Positions 43,230 to 52,821 are shown, numbered from the stretch's first letter. The stretch is 64,000 bases of DNA from Pseudonocardiales bacterium (GCA_023252195.1 JAHEXI010000004.1:186001-250000), one strand, 5' to 3'. Program-made: numbers and translations. Notes: generated from the letters alone by a model not told the origin.

Positions 43230-44044
43230 TCGACGATCCTGATCGACGACACCTACTAGCCATCGCACAGCAGGCAACGGCCCAGGCCAGCGAACTGGTA
43301 CGTTCCAAGTCGCCGCACGTGCTGACATCAAAAGGGGACCGGGATCTTACTTCGGATGTTGATATTGCCGTGGAACAATTCGTTCGCAACTTTCTCCACC
43401 GACACACACCAGGGGTCGGATTTCTCGGCGAAGAGAGCGGTGGTACCGATCGAACTGAGGGTTTGCGCTGGGTACTCGACCCAGTCGATGGCACAATAAA
43501 TTTAATCCATGGATTACCTCTCTGTGCCGTCTCGCTAAGCCTACTGAAGGATGACTCAGCTATTGTTGGCGTCATTGATATGCCATTCCTTGGAACTCAG
43601 TACCATGCGTTAATTAACCACGGCTCATACGTCAAAAACCAACGACTCCACGTGAGTACCACTCATGCACTCAATACCGCGCTAGTCTCCATAGACCAAT
43701 ACACCTTCAGCACCGGTTCAGAATACAAAAATGTGATACGCCGACGACTCGTAGAACACCTAGCGTCTCACGTTCAACGCGTCCGCATGCTCGGCGCTTC
43801 CTCTATCGATCTTGCGTGGACTGCTCACGGTCGGCTAGATGCATGCATCATGCTCGGAAACAAACCCTGGGACACTAGCGCCGGTGTTCTCATTGCTCGG
43901 GAGGCCGGTGCCCGAGTCCTCGACCTTCACGGCGCGAACCACACTATGGACTCTTCTTCAACCATAGCAGTGACTCCCACTCTCGAACACGAACTTATGG
44001 CCGCAGTTGGCGGCGCTATCGCGGACAGCGCAATAACCGAATGA
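43226..44044 (+). CDS. Inositol monophosphatase-family phosphatase, coupled to the regulator
   Basis: 272 residues with the three IMPase motifs: FLGEESGG (metal ligand), DPVDGTINLIHG (DPxDGTxN, catalytic), and KPWDTSAGVLIAREAGARV. It should be a Mg-dependent phosphatase of inositol phosphate or another small phosphorylated metabolite. The GTG at 43226 overlaps the stop of the regulator, so the two are translated together. The pair suggests that the element senses or changes a phosphorylated signal. Base composition is lower in GC than the host genes, as for the regulator. It ends about 70 bases before the convergent serine hydrolase stop. Confidence 0.85.
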   Translation: MIDDPDRRHLLAIAQQATAQASELVRSKSPHVLTSKGDRDLTSDVDIAVEQFVRNFLHRHTPGVGFLGEESGGTDRTEGLRWVLDPVDGTINLIHGLPLCAVSLSLLKDDSAIVGVIDMPFLGTQYHALINHGSYVKNQRLHVSTTHALNTALVSIDQYTFSTGSEYKNVIRRRLVEHLASHVQRVRMLGASSIDLAWTAHGRLDACIMLGNKPWDTSAGVLIAREAGARVLDLHGANHTMDSSSTIAVTPTLEHELMAAVGGAIADSAITE

Positions 44045-44116
44045 CTCGGACACCGCAGTAACCGAATGACGTCAAGTCACCTGCCCTCTCCCTCGATTCA
44101 CAACGACCGCTGTCGA

Positions 44117-45271
44117 CTACATCGAGGCGTACAGCGCCTGCTCAAAATCTACGTACATGCCCAGCGCTTCCAGTGATGCAAACGGTAGGAATTGGGAGTA
44201 GATGGAGCCGGTGATGCCGGTGGTGCGGTCCACCCAGAAGTACGTGTTGCACAGCCCCGCCCAGGCACCCGACCAAGCCCTGCGCATACCGGGGACATCC
44301 TGGGTGTTGAGCAGCAGCCCGTAACCCCACTTGTAACCGGGACCGAGATTGACGGCATGCGACGCGGCGGGGTCGGCAGTGGGAATCTCCGCCGGGAAAT
44401 CCAGATCCCCGATCTGGTTGGTGAACGCGGCGTCCACCGTGTCCGACTCCAGAATCTTGGTGCCCTCCAGCGCGCCGTTGCCGAGGAGCATGCGCTGGAA
44501 CCTGACGTAGTCGCGGGGGGTGGAGTACAAGCCGTGCCCGCCGGCCCACCAGTCCGGCTGCTGGTTAAGGATTTCCCCGATGACGGCCCACTGCCCGTCG
44601 TCACCGGGCACGTGCACCGGTACCGAGTTGGCCTTCTGCTCGTCGTTCATCAAAAACGCGGTCTCGTTCATGCCGAGCGGACCGGTGATGTTGTCCTTAA
44701 CGCAGACATCCAGCGACAGCCCGCTGACCGCCTCGACGACCTTGCCCAGCCAGTCGGTGTTGATGCCGTAGTTAAACCTTGTGCCGGGATCGGCCAGCAA
44801 GGGAGCCTTGAAGGCCTCCGCCGAGCCTGAGAGGACGTGAGGCGTGCCGGTGACCGCCTCCCAACGCACCAGTTCCTCGTTCCAGAAAAAGTAGCCCAAC
44901 CCGGCGGTGTGCGTGACCAGTTGCTTGACGGTGGCGCGGCTGCCGGCTGGCCGCGTCTTCGGGGTGTCGCCGTCGAAGCCCTCAAGCACCGGCAAGTCGG
45001 CGAACTCCGGGCAGTAAGTGTCGACGGGCGCCGCCAGCTCAAGGTTGCCGCGTTCCACCTGCTGCAACGCGGCCACCGTGCACACCATCTTGGTCATCGA
45101 CATGATCCGGAAACACGAGTCCAGGGTGATCGGGTCCTCGCCGCCAACGGCCAGGGGGCCAGCGGCACCCTCATAGATCACGCCGTTCCGGTCAGCCGCG
45201 ACGGCGACCGCGTTGGGCACGTGACCGGCGGCCACCGCGTCCTGCAATACCTTGTCGATTTGTGAGCTCAT
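44117..45271 (-). CDS. Class C beta-lactamase-like serine hydrolase
   Basis: 384 residues of the class C beta-lactamase/esterase fold. The nucleophile motif SMTK (S-x-x-K) is near residue 55 in FRIMSMTKMVCTVAALQQV, the tyrosine motif YGINTDWLGKVVEAVSG is near 170, and the third box is HGLYSTPRDYVRFQRMLL. There is no signal peptide, so it is likely an intracellular esterase or peptidase-like enzyme rather than a secreted antibiotic-degrading enzyme. The ATG at 45271 gives the common N-terminus (VLQDAVAAGHVPNAVAVAAD). It is the first gene of the element's cargo segment. Confidence 0.88.
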   Translation of the reverse strand: MSSQIDKVLQDAVAAGHVPNAVAVAADRNGVIYEGAAGPLAVGGEDPITLDSCFRIMSMTKMVCTVAALQQVERGNLELAAPVDTYCPEFADLPVLEGFDGDTPKTRPAGSRATVKQLVTHTAGLGYFFWNEELVRWEAVTGTPHVLSGSAEAFKAPLLADPGTRFNYGINTDWLGKVVEAVSGLSLDVCVKDNITGPLGMNETAFLMNDEQKANSVPVHVPGDDGQWAVIGEILNQQPDWWAGGHGLYSTPRDYVRFQRMLLGNGALEGTKILESDTVDAAFTNQIGDLDFPAEIPTADPAASHAVNLGPGYKWGYGLLLNTQDVPGMRRAWSGAWAGLCNTYFWVDRTTGITGSIYSQFLPFASLEALGMYVDFEQALYASM

Positions 45272-45608
45272 GAATGGCCCCCTAATCCGGTCCCTGCGGA
45301 GTGGTCCACGTCACACCGTTCCCCACCGGAGGACACAGGGTCAACGCTTGACGTCGGTGATCGTCCGACGGGCGGACCGTGTCGGACCGTGTCGTGTGTT
45401 GCCGAACAAGCCTCTATGGGATCAAGAGCGCCGCCTGCGGCGGCGCGCGATGTGGTCCGGTCGGGTAGCTCTCACCTGCCGCCGGCCGGATCACGACACT
45501 GCGCGCGGCCCTTCGGGCCGTGCTCGGTCGCGCCCGGCCGGCGGCGGCTGTAGCCCGCCAACGGGCAGGCGTGCCGGGCGGCTGACATCGTCGAGGATAA
45601 GGAGCGCC
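45272..45608. other. Gap in the cargo region
   Basis: About 340 bases without a supported gene. GC-rich inverted repeats (GCCGCCGGCCGG around 45480 with CCGGCCGGCGGC near 45535) could form a hairpin upstream of the possible small gene at 45609. Confidence 0.45.
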
Positions 45609-45767
45609 ATGCCCAGCATGCGTGACGTGGCCGTGTCAGTGGCCTGCCGGGGTATCGGTCCCTTCGTCGCCATCAGTTGTGAGTACTTCACCACGGCTGT
45701 GGGACGTGTTGACCGCCGACGGGGCGGGTATGACGGTGATATGTGGGTTAAGAGGGCCACAGTTTAG
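45609..45767 (+). CDS. Possible small protein
   Basis: A 52-residue frame, MPSMRDVAVSVACRGIGPFV onward, with AAGGAGC 5 bases before its ATG. It has two cysteines, a hydrophobic centre and an arginine-rich end. No family is recognised. It overlaps the convergent STAS gene by four bases. The ribosome site is its only support beyond openness. Confidence 0.3.
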   Translation: MPSMRDVAVSVACRGIGPFVAISCEYFTTAVGRVDRRRGGYDGDMWVKRATV

Positions 45768-46192
45768 GGCTCGTGGTGAGGCCGCTGAGCTGCTGAGGCG
45801 TGCACTGCTTTGAGCGCTTGGTCCAGGTCGTCGTGGACGGATAGGGTCGTATCGAGCCCGGTCACTTGCAGCGGTCGTCGTACGACTCGCGTTGCGGCAA
45901 CCACGGCGAATGCCCGGCCTTCGGCGCTGGCCCGTTCGTGGACATCAAATAAGACGGCGATCGCGTTTGATCCAAGGAACTCGAGCTGCGATAGATCGAC
46001 AATGATCGGCGTTCGGTCTGCGCCGAAGTGCTCATCGAGACGTTGGCGCAGCACCGGTGCGGTGAGCATGTCCGCTTCGCCCGCCACGCTGAGTATCGTG
46101 GCGCCGGTACCCGTGTCGGTGGTAGCCACCACCGACAGCAGCTCGTCACCAGCGACGTTGTGCTCTTCGGCGGGATCCCAAGTCTGTGGCAC
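45764..46192 (-). CDS. STAS-domain anti-sigma factor antagonist
   Basis: 142 residues. The core (ATILSVAGEADMLTAPVLRQ, then VDLSQLEFLGSNAIAVLFDV) is the STAS fold with the serine in FLGSNA at the usual phosphorylation position. Such proteins bind anti-sigma kinases when unphosphorylated. The GTG at 46192 follows AAGGGGAG. A degenerate anti-sigma-like ATPase gene is divergent from it (start 46351), and a sigma factor gene lies 2.3 kb away, so all three parts of a partner-switching set are present in the element. Confidence 0.85.
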   Translation of the reverse strand: MPQTWDPAEEHNVAGDELLSVVATTDTGTGATILSVAGEADMLTAPVLRQRLDEHFGADRTPIIVDLSQLEFLGSNAIAVLFDVHERASAEGRAFAVVAATRVVRRPLQVTGLDTTLSVHDDLDQALKAVHASAAQRPHHEP

Positions 46193-46350
46193 AACCGCTC
46201 CCCTTCGTGAGGCATTGCTCGATACCCATTTCGCATACCGGTTGAGGGCCCGGGGTCTGGAGCTGACCCGCCACCCTACGGGCTCTGGTCGCTGCCACAC
46301 CAACAGCACAGACCGTGGACTAGGTCGATCAGGGCCGGGTACCCCCCAGA

Positions 46351-46806
46351 ATGGCCCGCACAGACACCACCCAGAACGGCCACCGTTCCCATCGGCCAGA
46401 CCACTGGAGCGCTCTACCGTGGCGTCCGTACGCCAGCCGCGCGCCCCTTGACACCACCACTGATGCATCGGTATTTCATGCCAGCATGCTGCGCCGCGAA
46501 CTGCGGCGTTGGCTCGACGCCGACGTGACCGAACACGTGGCCGGGGACATCATCCTCACCGCCTACGAGGCGATCGCCGAGATCGTCGCCTTAGCTGACC
46601 CCCTCGACATCGGCCTCATACGCATGCAAGCCCACCTCGACGACGACCGGGTGCGCGTCGTGATCTCCTATACCGGCAGCTGGGAGCTTTCCCCCGACCC
46701 CGACCAGTCTCAGCGTCGTCTTACCCTTATCCGCGCGCTGACTGACCACGCCAACTTTCACCGCGACGAACACACCATCACCATGCACCTCACCACCTAC
46801 CGATAA
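46351..46806 (+). CDS. Degenerate anti-sigma-like (HATPase_c-type) protein
   Basis: 151 residues. The segment VAGDIILTAYEAIAEIVALA aligns with the N-box helix of SpoIIAB/RsbW-like kinases, where E-A-x-x-N is expected; here the Asn is replaced by Glu. The G-boxes are also unclear (VISYTGSWELSPDPDQSQRR, LTLIRAL). It therefore probably keeps the fold but not ATP binding in the standard way. The start is uncertain: ATG 46351 has no clear ribosome site, and ATG 46486 is possible. It is divergent from the STAS gene, which supports a partner role. Confidence 0.6.
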   Translation: MARTDTTQNGHRSHRPDHWSALPWRPYASRAPLDTTTDASVFHASMLRRELRRWLDADVTEHVAGDIILTAYEAIAEIVALADPLDIGLIRMQAHLDDDRVRVVISYTGSWELSPDPDQSQRRLTLIRALTDHANFHRDEHTITMHLTTYR

Positions 46807-48453
46807 CCACCACCCCAAAGCGATGCGTACCGTCGCGATAGACCATCGCGGTGAGCCGTCAGCAGGGGCTGACGCGACGCAGCAGCCCCGAGCCCACCGG
46901 CTGGCGTCGGTGCGCCGGGTTGCCTGGCGCACTAACCGCAGGATGCTGTCGGGGGCGTCGGACTGGGGTGCGTGACCCGCCCCGAACAGGGGACGGAAGG
47001 TTGCACTAGCAGCAACGGTTCGCCGGATCCAACGCAGTTCCAGGACAGTCGAGGAGTCACCTCTCATTGTTTACTCGCTCGCGGGTCGAGGAACGCGGCG
47101 ATTCTCGACACAAAGTGTCTACCGTCACGCCAAAGCGGACAGCCACGGTAGACCGCTCGTCGAGGGACTAACCCGGACCGGCGGAAGATCTCCCGCGCGC
47201 AGGCCGGACGATGTCTGGCACCGGAGACAAGCTGACAAAGAGATCACGTCAGCCCGACGATTCCGTGTAAACCGGGCGCAGGCGCGTCACCCCACTCCAC
47301 CCCACACCACCTGGCATCGGCTGACGTCACCCAACGTTCCCCAGACATCAGCCGTCCCGACCGCTAGGGCTCCGACCGGCTACTCCCAGCCGCGTTACAT
47401 CAGCAAGTGCAGAGCACGACCAGCGCAAGCAAATATGCCCTCGCCGGGCGGGCAGATCTCCGGGATGCCAGCTACGAGAATTGCTGCGGTTTGGTCGGAT
47501 GGGGCGACGTGTGGCATCCCATCGACCTCCCTTGAGGGCTACCACCTGCCAGCCCGGGGGCAGAGCCGGATCACGCATGTGCCGGTTTCGTCGAGGGCTG
47601 CCCCCGGGCTGCCAGGTGGTCGGGCTGTGCCAGATCGACGGGATACCACACAAGCCTCAGCGTGCAAGATCATCGGTGATCCCGCCGTCGCGGTAAGGAG
47701 CCTGTGAGGTAACCGACTCCTGGCGCGTCAGGCCCAGTGACCAGGCCGGAGGTTCAGACGATCATGGCCAGGTGTCGCCAGGCGGCAGCTGCCGCCGCCA
47801 ACAGCGATCGGCTAATCCACCGCTACATCAACGGCCACGGACGGCCGGACGCTTCCTCGGTCCCGGACCGGAGGATCAGACCAGATCCTGTTGTCGCAGC
47901 TTATCGCTCTCCGGGGCCGAACGGGCGACCCCGGAGAGCGACTTGCTGGCAGCCCCCGACAATCACGAACGCCAGTCAGACGACGAGCAGTGTGAGGCTA
48001 GGACTGATGATCTGGCCCCGACCTTGCTCAGTCCGATCCTCCGACGCCGGCTTCGGCTTCGGTGTCGGGTGCCCCTTCCTCGTCCCGCTTTTTGTCTCCT
48101 GCCTCGAGGTCGGCTGGGGGGTCTCAGCCGTGGCCGGATCCGGCTCTTGGTTACCCGCGCCTGAATCCGTTCCTTGCTAGATGACGGGAGCCAAAGATGT
48201 CCGAATCCCCGGTTGGACAACGAAACATCTGTGCACTACCGTGACGACGTTGACCATAGCCGGGCGGCCCCGTACCGGGCCAGTGTTCGCAGGTTCCCAA
48301 GCTTTCACGATGAATCACAGCCCTGCTGTAGTCACAGATCGATCTCGCGCGAAGGCGCACACTTAAGCCCCCCATTCCGTGCCGCATTGATCATCGGCCC
48401 TCGCGGCGCCGGAGCCCGGGTTCTCCACGTGGACCTCGGACGGCGTCTCTTTG
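46807..48453. other. Long stretch without a convincing gene
   Basis: About 1.65 kb. Open frames here have no family features or ribosome sites. It contains the inverted repeat at 47541-47620 and a perfect 12-bp hairpin CGCTCTCCGGGG at 47905-47916 with 47929-47940. I suspect decayed or structural sequence, but a small untranslated RNA cannot be excluded. Confidence 0.5.
47541..47620. repeat. Long imperfect inverted repeat
   Basis: Arms 47541-47563 and 47598-47620 match over 23 bases with one mismatch (core GCCCGGGGGCAG). Weaker matching extends outwards to about 47512 and 47652 (GTGTGGCATCCCATCGA against ATCGACGGGATACCACAC). A palindrome-like unit of about 140 bases results. Confidence 0.7.
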
Positions 48454-49608
48454 CTAGTCGAGATAGTCGCGGAGCGCCTGGGAGCGGGAGGGGTGGCGCA
48501 GCTTGGCCATCGTCTTGGTTTCGATCTGCCGGATGCGCTCTCGGGTGACCCCGTGGAGTTGGCCGATCTCATCGAGCGTGCGTGGTGGGCCGTCGGTAAG
48601 TCCGAATCGCAGCTGGACAATGCTGGCCTCCCGCTCGGATAGGGTGGCCAGCACGGACCGTAGGTGGTCTTGTAACAGCGTGAATGTGACCGCGTCCACG
48701 GCGACCACGGCCTGGGTGTCTTCGATGAAGTCACCCAGCTGGGAGTCGCCCTCGTCGCCGATGGTCTGGTCCAGCGAGATGGGTTCTCGGGCGTAGTGCT
48801 GGATCTCCAGCACCTTCTCCGGGGTGATATCCATTTCCTTGGCGAGCTCCTCGGGGGTGGCCTCGCGGCCTAGGCCCAAGATTAGTTTGCGCTGGATACC
48901 GCCGAGTGTGTTGATCACCTCCATCATGTGCACCGGGATCCGGATGGTACGGGCCTGATCAGCCATCGCGCGGGTGATGGCTTGCCGGATCCACCAGGTG
49001 GCGTAGGTGGAAAACTTAAATCCCTTGGTGTAGTCGAACTTCTCCACCGCGCGGATCAAACCCAGGTTGCCCTCCTGGATCAGGTCCAGGAATGGCATAC
49101 CGCGGCCGGTGTAGCGCTTGGCCAGCGAGACAACCAATCGCAGGTTGGCCTCCAGCAGGTGCTTCTTGGCTCGCTCGCCGTCGCGGACGATCCACCGCAG
49201 ATCCCGACGCAGCTGCGGGGAGAGCTTGTCGGTCGCCTCCTCGGCTCGATGCACCCGCTCGGCGGCGTAGAGCCCAGCTTCGATGCGCTTGGCGAGGTCC
49301 ACCTCTTGCTCGGCGTTGAGCAGAGCCACCTTGCCGATCTGCTTGAGATACGCCCGCACCGAGTCGACGGAGAGTGCGAGTTCGGCGTCCTTACGGGCTT
49401 GACGCAACGCCCCAGACTCCTCCTCATCCCACACGAAATCCCCGGACTGCTCAACTACGTGCAACGGCTCCGCAAGATCCTCGGCGCCCTCGCCGGCTAA
49501 CGAGATGTCGTCATTTGTCAGGTCGAGGGACGCTGGACTATGAGCGCTGCGCTCAAGCCCCACATCCTTGGCCAGCGCCTGCTGCCTCTTTCTGGATGCC
49601 GTGCTCAC
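48454..49608 (-). CDS. RNA polymerase sigma factor, SigA/HrdB-like, carried by the element
   Basis: 384 residues of a group 1/2 sigma-70 factor. Region 1.2 reads [20 protein letters not shown], region 2 contains [20 protein letters not shown], region 2.4 [20 protein letters not shown], region 3 [20 protein letters not shown], and region 4.2 [20 protein letters not shown]. The promoter-contact regions 2.4 and 4.2 look fully intact, so it should read ordinary -10/-35 promoters. Housekeeping SigA/HrdB of actinobacteria is longer because of an acidic and lysine-rich N-terminal extension; here only about 80 residues precede region 1.2, including the [20 protein letters not shown] stretch. The ATG at 49608 is used. 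It stands between the two att copies, hence is carried by the element. Confidence 0.93.
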   Translation of the reverse strand: MSTASRKRQQALAKDVGLERSAHSPASLDLTNDDISLAGEGAEDLAEPLHVVEQSGDFVWDEEESGALRQARKDAELALSVDSVRAYLKQIGKVALLNAEQEVDLAKRIEAGLYAAERVHRAEEATDKLSPQLRRDLRWIVRDGERAKKHLLEANLRLVVSLAKRYTGRGMPFLDLIQEGNLGLIRAVEKFDYTKGFKFSTYATWWIRQAITRAMADQARTIRIPVHMMEVINTLGGIQRKLILGLGREATPEELAKEMDITPEKVLEIQHYAREPISLDQTIGDEGDSQLGDFIEDTQAVVAVDAVTFTLLQDHLRSVLATLSEREASIVQLRFGLTDGPPRTLDEIGQLHGVTRERIRQIETKTMAKLRHPSRSQALRDYLD

Positions 49609-49904
49609 TCAGTGGTCTTCGCGGATGCGGCGACGACGCTCACCCTTTTCCCCTCAACCCGGTTCCCGACGATACGAGCAACCTCAAGCAAGCCCGCGAA
49701 AAAATTAAAGACACCCTCCAAATAGTCATCCACGACACCGGCAACTGCCGGCCGGTGTGGGTTTTCTGGGTGGGCGAGGGGCACGGAGTGATCGTGCCGC
49801 AGTCGAAGCCAGCTGGACACTACACTCCCACCGCTGCTGCTCAGCAAGCACCCGACCGCCCGGTCACCCCAACTTCGACCACGCGACCCACATCGCGCGG
49901 AGCG
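49609..49904. other. Upstream region of the sigma factor gene
   Basis: About 300 bases containing no supported gene; it should hold the sigma gene's promoter. An AT-rich run AAAAAATTAAAG lies at 49699-49710. Confidence 0.5.
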
Positions 49905-50060
49905 TCAGTAATAGTGCCGCCGGCCACCAATGGCATGCCCGGCAGTACCGAGCAGCACCAGGATCACGCCGACTACCACAAGAATGATCCCGAGAGTCCA
50001 CAGAATGGGGATCGCGAGCAAGTACCCAACCACCAGCAGGATAATCCCAAGAATGATCAC
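49905..50060 (-). CDS. DUF6131-like small membrane protein
   Basis: 51 residues: two membrane helices (VIILGIILLVVGYLLAIPIL and TLGIILVVVGVILVLLGTAG) and the C-terminal AIGGRRHYY seen in the DUF6131 family of small actinobacterial membrane proteins. The GTG at 50060 lies four bases after GGGAGG. The function is unknown. It is the last supported gene before the right att copy. Confidence 0.8.
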   Translation of the reverse strand: MIILGIILLVVGYLLAIPILWTLGIILVVVGVILVLLGTAGHAIGGRRHYY

Positions 50061-50708
50061 GCTGCCTCCCGCGAGCTCTGCCTGGGCGCCTTCCCTCATC
50101 ATACGGGACACCCGCCCGGTTCGCCCCCGCTCGTGTGGACTGTCCCGAAATTCTCCAGCCCTGGTGCATTCCTCACGGCTTGGCCCCGGATGTGGCGTCG
50201 GTACGCCGCCTCCCCCGCTCCGTGGCGACCCTCGACGGGCCCAGCAGGCCGACATCCGGCGTGCTGGAGTGGACCGGAGGGGACCCCCGACGGAAAGACC
50301 AAGATCAGGCCGTGTGCAGGCCGTCAGACGTCAAGTCGCATCAGGACTTAACAGGACAAGACGAGAACAAACCAACAGGTCAAGGCTGGTCCGCCGCACG
50401 ATCACCGCAGGCCCGCTTGCCAGGTCACGATAAGTCCGGCATCTCACGACCTCGTCCGCGGCGATCATCTCCACACTGCGAACTTCAGGGTGTGGCCACC
50501 TACAACGCCAGTTGGTCTGGATTCAGCAGATAGGAAGGTGAGCGCTGCTGTCCGCGACGATCCTCCGCAGGCGTAGTAGAAACGGTAGTAAGGACGCTGT
50601 GGGCAGGAGTGGGGCAGGCTGGACGAGGCGGGACGCCATGGACGGTCGATCCTGGCCAGCCGGGACGCGGCAGCACCCGATAGAAGGCGTGGGACGGGTG
50701 CCATTCGC
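50061..50708. other. Right end of the first element
   Basis: About 650 bases without a supported gene, leading to the second att copy. In similar elements this end is non-coding. Confidence 0.5.
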
Positions 50709-50760
50709 CTCATAACCCAGAGGTCGTAGGTTCGAATCCTACCCCCGCTACCAGTGGAAA
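50709..50760 (+). repeat. att copy 2: 52-bp tRNA 3' end repeat
   Basis: Identical to 35048-35099. Upstream of it no tRNA 5' half is present, so it is not a functional tRNA. It forms attR of the first element and the attachment site of the second. A hairpin with a 12-bp stem (GAAATAGGCCCG with its near complement) follows at 50757-50795. Confidence 0.92.
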
Positions 50761-50834
50761 TAGGCCCGGTTTCTATGGAGATCGGGCCTGTTTCATGCCC
50801 AGAGGTAACGGATTTGGTAACGAACCCTCCGTGC

Positions 50835-52122
50835 TCACCCCTGCTCACCAGCACCGACGCCGGGTAGACCGGCGAGGATGACCGACGCGAGGGCGAGAGC
50901 GACTTCACGGTCGGCTTCCAGGTCGCCGTGCATGTAGGTCTCCATCGTGAAGCCCACCGAGGAGTGCCCGACCCGCTGACTCAGTGTCGACCCGCGCGAG
51001 CCGACCGGCGGTCGCGTAGCTGTGGCGAACGTCGTGCAGCCGGATACGGGGCAGGCCGGCGGCGTCAGCTAGCCGGTTGAAGCGGACGGTGATGGTGTCC
51101 GGGTGCGGCGGCCGGCCGTCCTCCCAGCAGAACAGCAGCCCGTGGTCCTGGTAGTGCTCACCGGCGAGCGCACGCTCGGCGTCGAGCATGCTCACGTGGG
51201 AGCGCAGCACGCCGAGCGTGTAGGGGTCCAGCGCGATGGTGCGCCGACTGTTATCGGATTTGCCGTCCTCTTCGATCACCGTGCCGTCGATGACGACGCG
51301 GGTTGAGCTGATGGTCAGGGTGCCGGCGTCGAAGTCGAGCCCGTCGCGGTGCACCCCGGCCAGCTCGCTGCGGCGCATCCCGGTCGTCGCTTCCAGGACC
51401 CACAGCGCAAAGAACCGATCGCCGCGAGCCTCCAGCAGGAACGTCGTGAGCTGGGCAACCGTCCAGGTTCGGCGGGTCTTGCGGGGCACCCGGGGTGGGC
51501 TGGCGTCGGCGACGACGTTGCGCTTGACGTAACCCCACCGGGTGGCGTCTTCCCAGACGCGGTGCAGCATGCGATGAACGTTGACCACGGTCTTGGGCGC
51601 CAATCCACGCTCCGGCTCAGGCGCGACTGGCCGTGGTTTCGGCGCGGGTCCGTGGCGTCGCTTTCCCGCTGCCCGTTCTGCGATCGCCTGCTCCCGAGCC
51701 GCCGTGCGTGCTTCCCGCTGGCGGTGGTGCTCAGCGTTGGCCTTGACCCGGCCCGAGGCGAGCAACTGGGCGTACAGCGCGTCGAACACGGCCGAGTCGA
51801 GGTCTTGAGCGCGGCGGTGCCCGATGTAGGGGTAGACGTAGTAGCGGAAGTAGTTCTGGTAGTTCGCGTGCATGCTTCGCTTCACCGAGTGCTGGCGGCG
51901 GGACAGCCACTCCTCGACGAGCTGCTCGACCGTTCGCCGGGTTTGGCGCACGAGCCGGCCTTGGTCTTGGTCGGCCATCGCCTCCCGGCACGCTGCCCAC
52001 GCCTCCCGTTCGGTGGTGAAGCCGCCCTTGGTGACCTGCCGACGCTTGTCGGTCAGCGGGTCGGGGTCACCGTCGAAGAAGTAGCGCCAGGTCTTGCCCC
52101 GCCGCTGAACGTGGCCTTTCAC
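50835..52122 (-). pseudogene. Integrase of the second AICE, frameshifted
   Basis: A tyrosine recombinase of the same type as the first element's, about 430 residues if intact. The arginine box TTGMRRSELAGVH and HDVRHSYATAG are in the upstream frame. After ARVDT the frame breaks, near base 50983, and RVGHSSVGFTMETYMHGDLE, carrying the catalytic tyrosine, continues in another frame to a stop at 50835. A small deletion explains this, since the usual segment between D-T and L-S-Q-R is short by a few codons. As read, the protein would end in unrelated residues and lack the nucleophile. The gene starts at 52122 and overlaps the xis stop. Confidence 0.85.
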
Positions 52123-52298
52123 GCCGCCTCCAGAAGGTCACGGAGCCGGTCGCGGACGACGAAGATGCGGCCACCGAGCCGCTTGACGGGCAGCTCGCCG
52201 GCTTCGGCGTACCGATAGGCCGCGGCCCGGCTAATGCCCAGCAGCTCCGCGGCTCCGGGTACGGCAATAAGCACAGGTAATCCGTCGAAATCAGTCAT
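52119..52298 (-). CDS. Excisionase-like protein of the second AICE
   Basis: 59 residues, MTDFDGLPVLIAVPGAAELL onward, with the winged-helix segment GISRAAAYRYAEAGELPVKR. It is a paralogue of the first element's Xis (about half of residues shared) and intact in frame. With its integrase frameshifted, it is probably without a partner unless it acts on the first element. The ATG at 52298 gives the same length as the relative. Confidence 0.85.
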   Translation of the reverse strand: MTDFDGLPVLIAVPGAAELLGISRAAAYRYAEAGELPVKRLGGRIFVVRDRLRDLLEAA

Positions 52299-52320
52299 GC
52301 CGCTCTTTCCTGCCTGCGGA

Positions 52321-52818
52321 TCAGGGCGCGATAGGCCCTCGTCGGGTGGCGATAACGGGGTCACGTTGTCCATGGCGTTGCTCCTGTCCCCGCTCACGCG
52401 GCTTGATCGCTGATTGTTGAACGGTTGCCGGGTGGGGGCGTTCCCACCAGTACGGCCCGTCAGCCACACCGTGCGCGGGTTGGATGCCGGCCTGTTCGAG
52501 GAGTTGCCGAACAAATTCGCCGCGTTCGGCGCGGTGATCATCCAGCGTCTTGTTGGACCATTTGCGCGACACGAGGACGCGCCGTCCGGCGATGCCCAGG
52601 TGTTCGGCCTGGTGGGCCTTGCCCTTGCACCGCCCGGGGGTCATGGAGTGCCGGGCACCTTTGGGTTGGACGCCATAGAGCAGCCACACCGGACACCGCG
52701 GCGAGCAGGGCGTGACTTGCAGTTCGGCGTGCAGTCGTCGGGCGTGGTCGCGTTGGGCGTCGGTGGCGTGCTCACCGAGACCGGCGGCCTGCCCGACGCT
52801 CTTGGCCAAATAAACCAT
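52321..52818 (-). pseudogene. C-terminal fragment of RepSA-like initiator, second AICE
   Basis: The last 160 residues of a replication initiator. From YLAKSVGQAAGLGEHATDAQ to CPVWLLYGVQPKGARHSMTP it matches the first element's copy almost residue for residue, and here the reading frame is continuous across the site where the first copy breaks. Similarity stops at about 52818, where unrelated AT-rich sequence begins. This marks the junction of the inserted segment. The rest of the gene is gone. Confidence 0.85.
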
Positions 52819-52821
52819 CAA

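Noticed and set aside
47737-48180. 147-residue open frame in the cargo region
   Set aside because: No ribosome site, no family features and low-complexity arginine/serine content typical of chance frames at high GC.
50709-50760. Second tRNA-Met gene
   Set aside because: Only the 3' part from the anticodon loop is present; the D-arm and 5' acceptor strand are missing.
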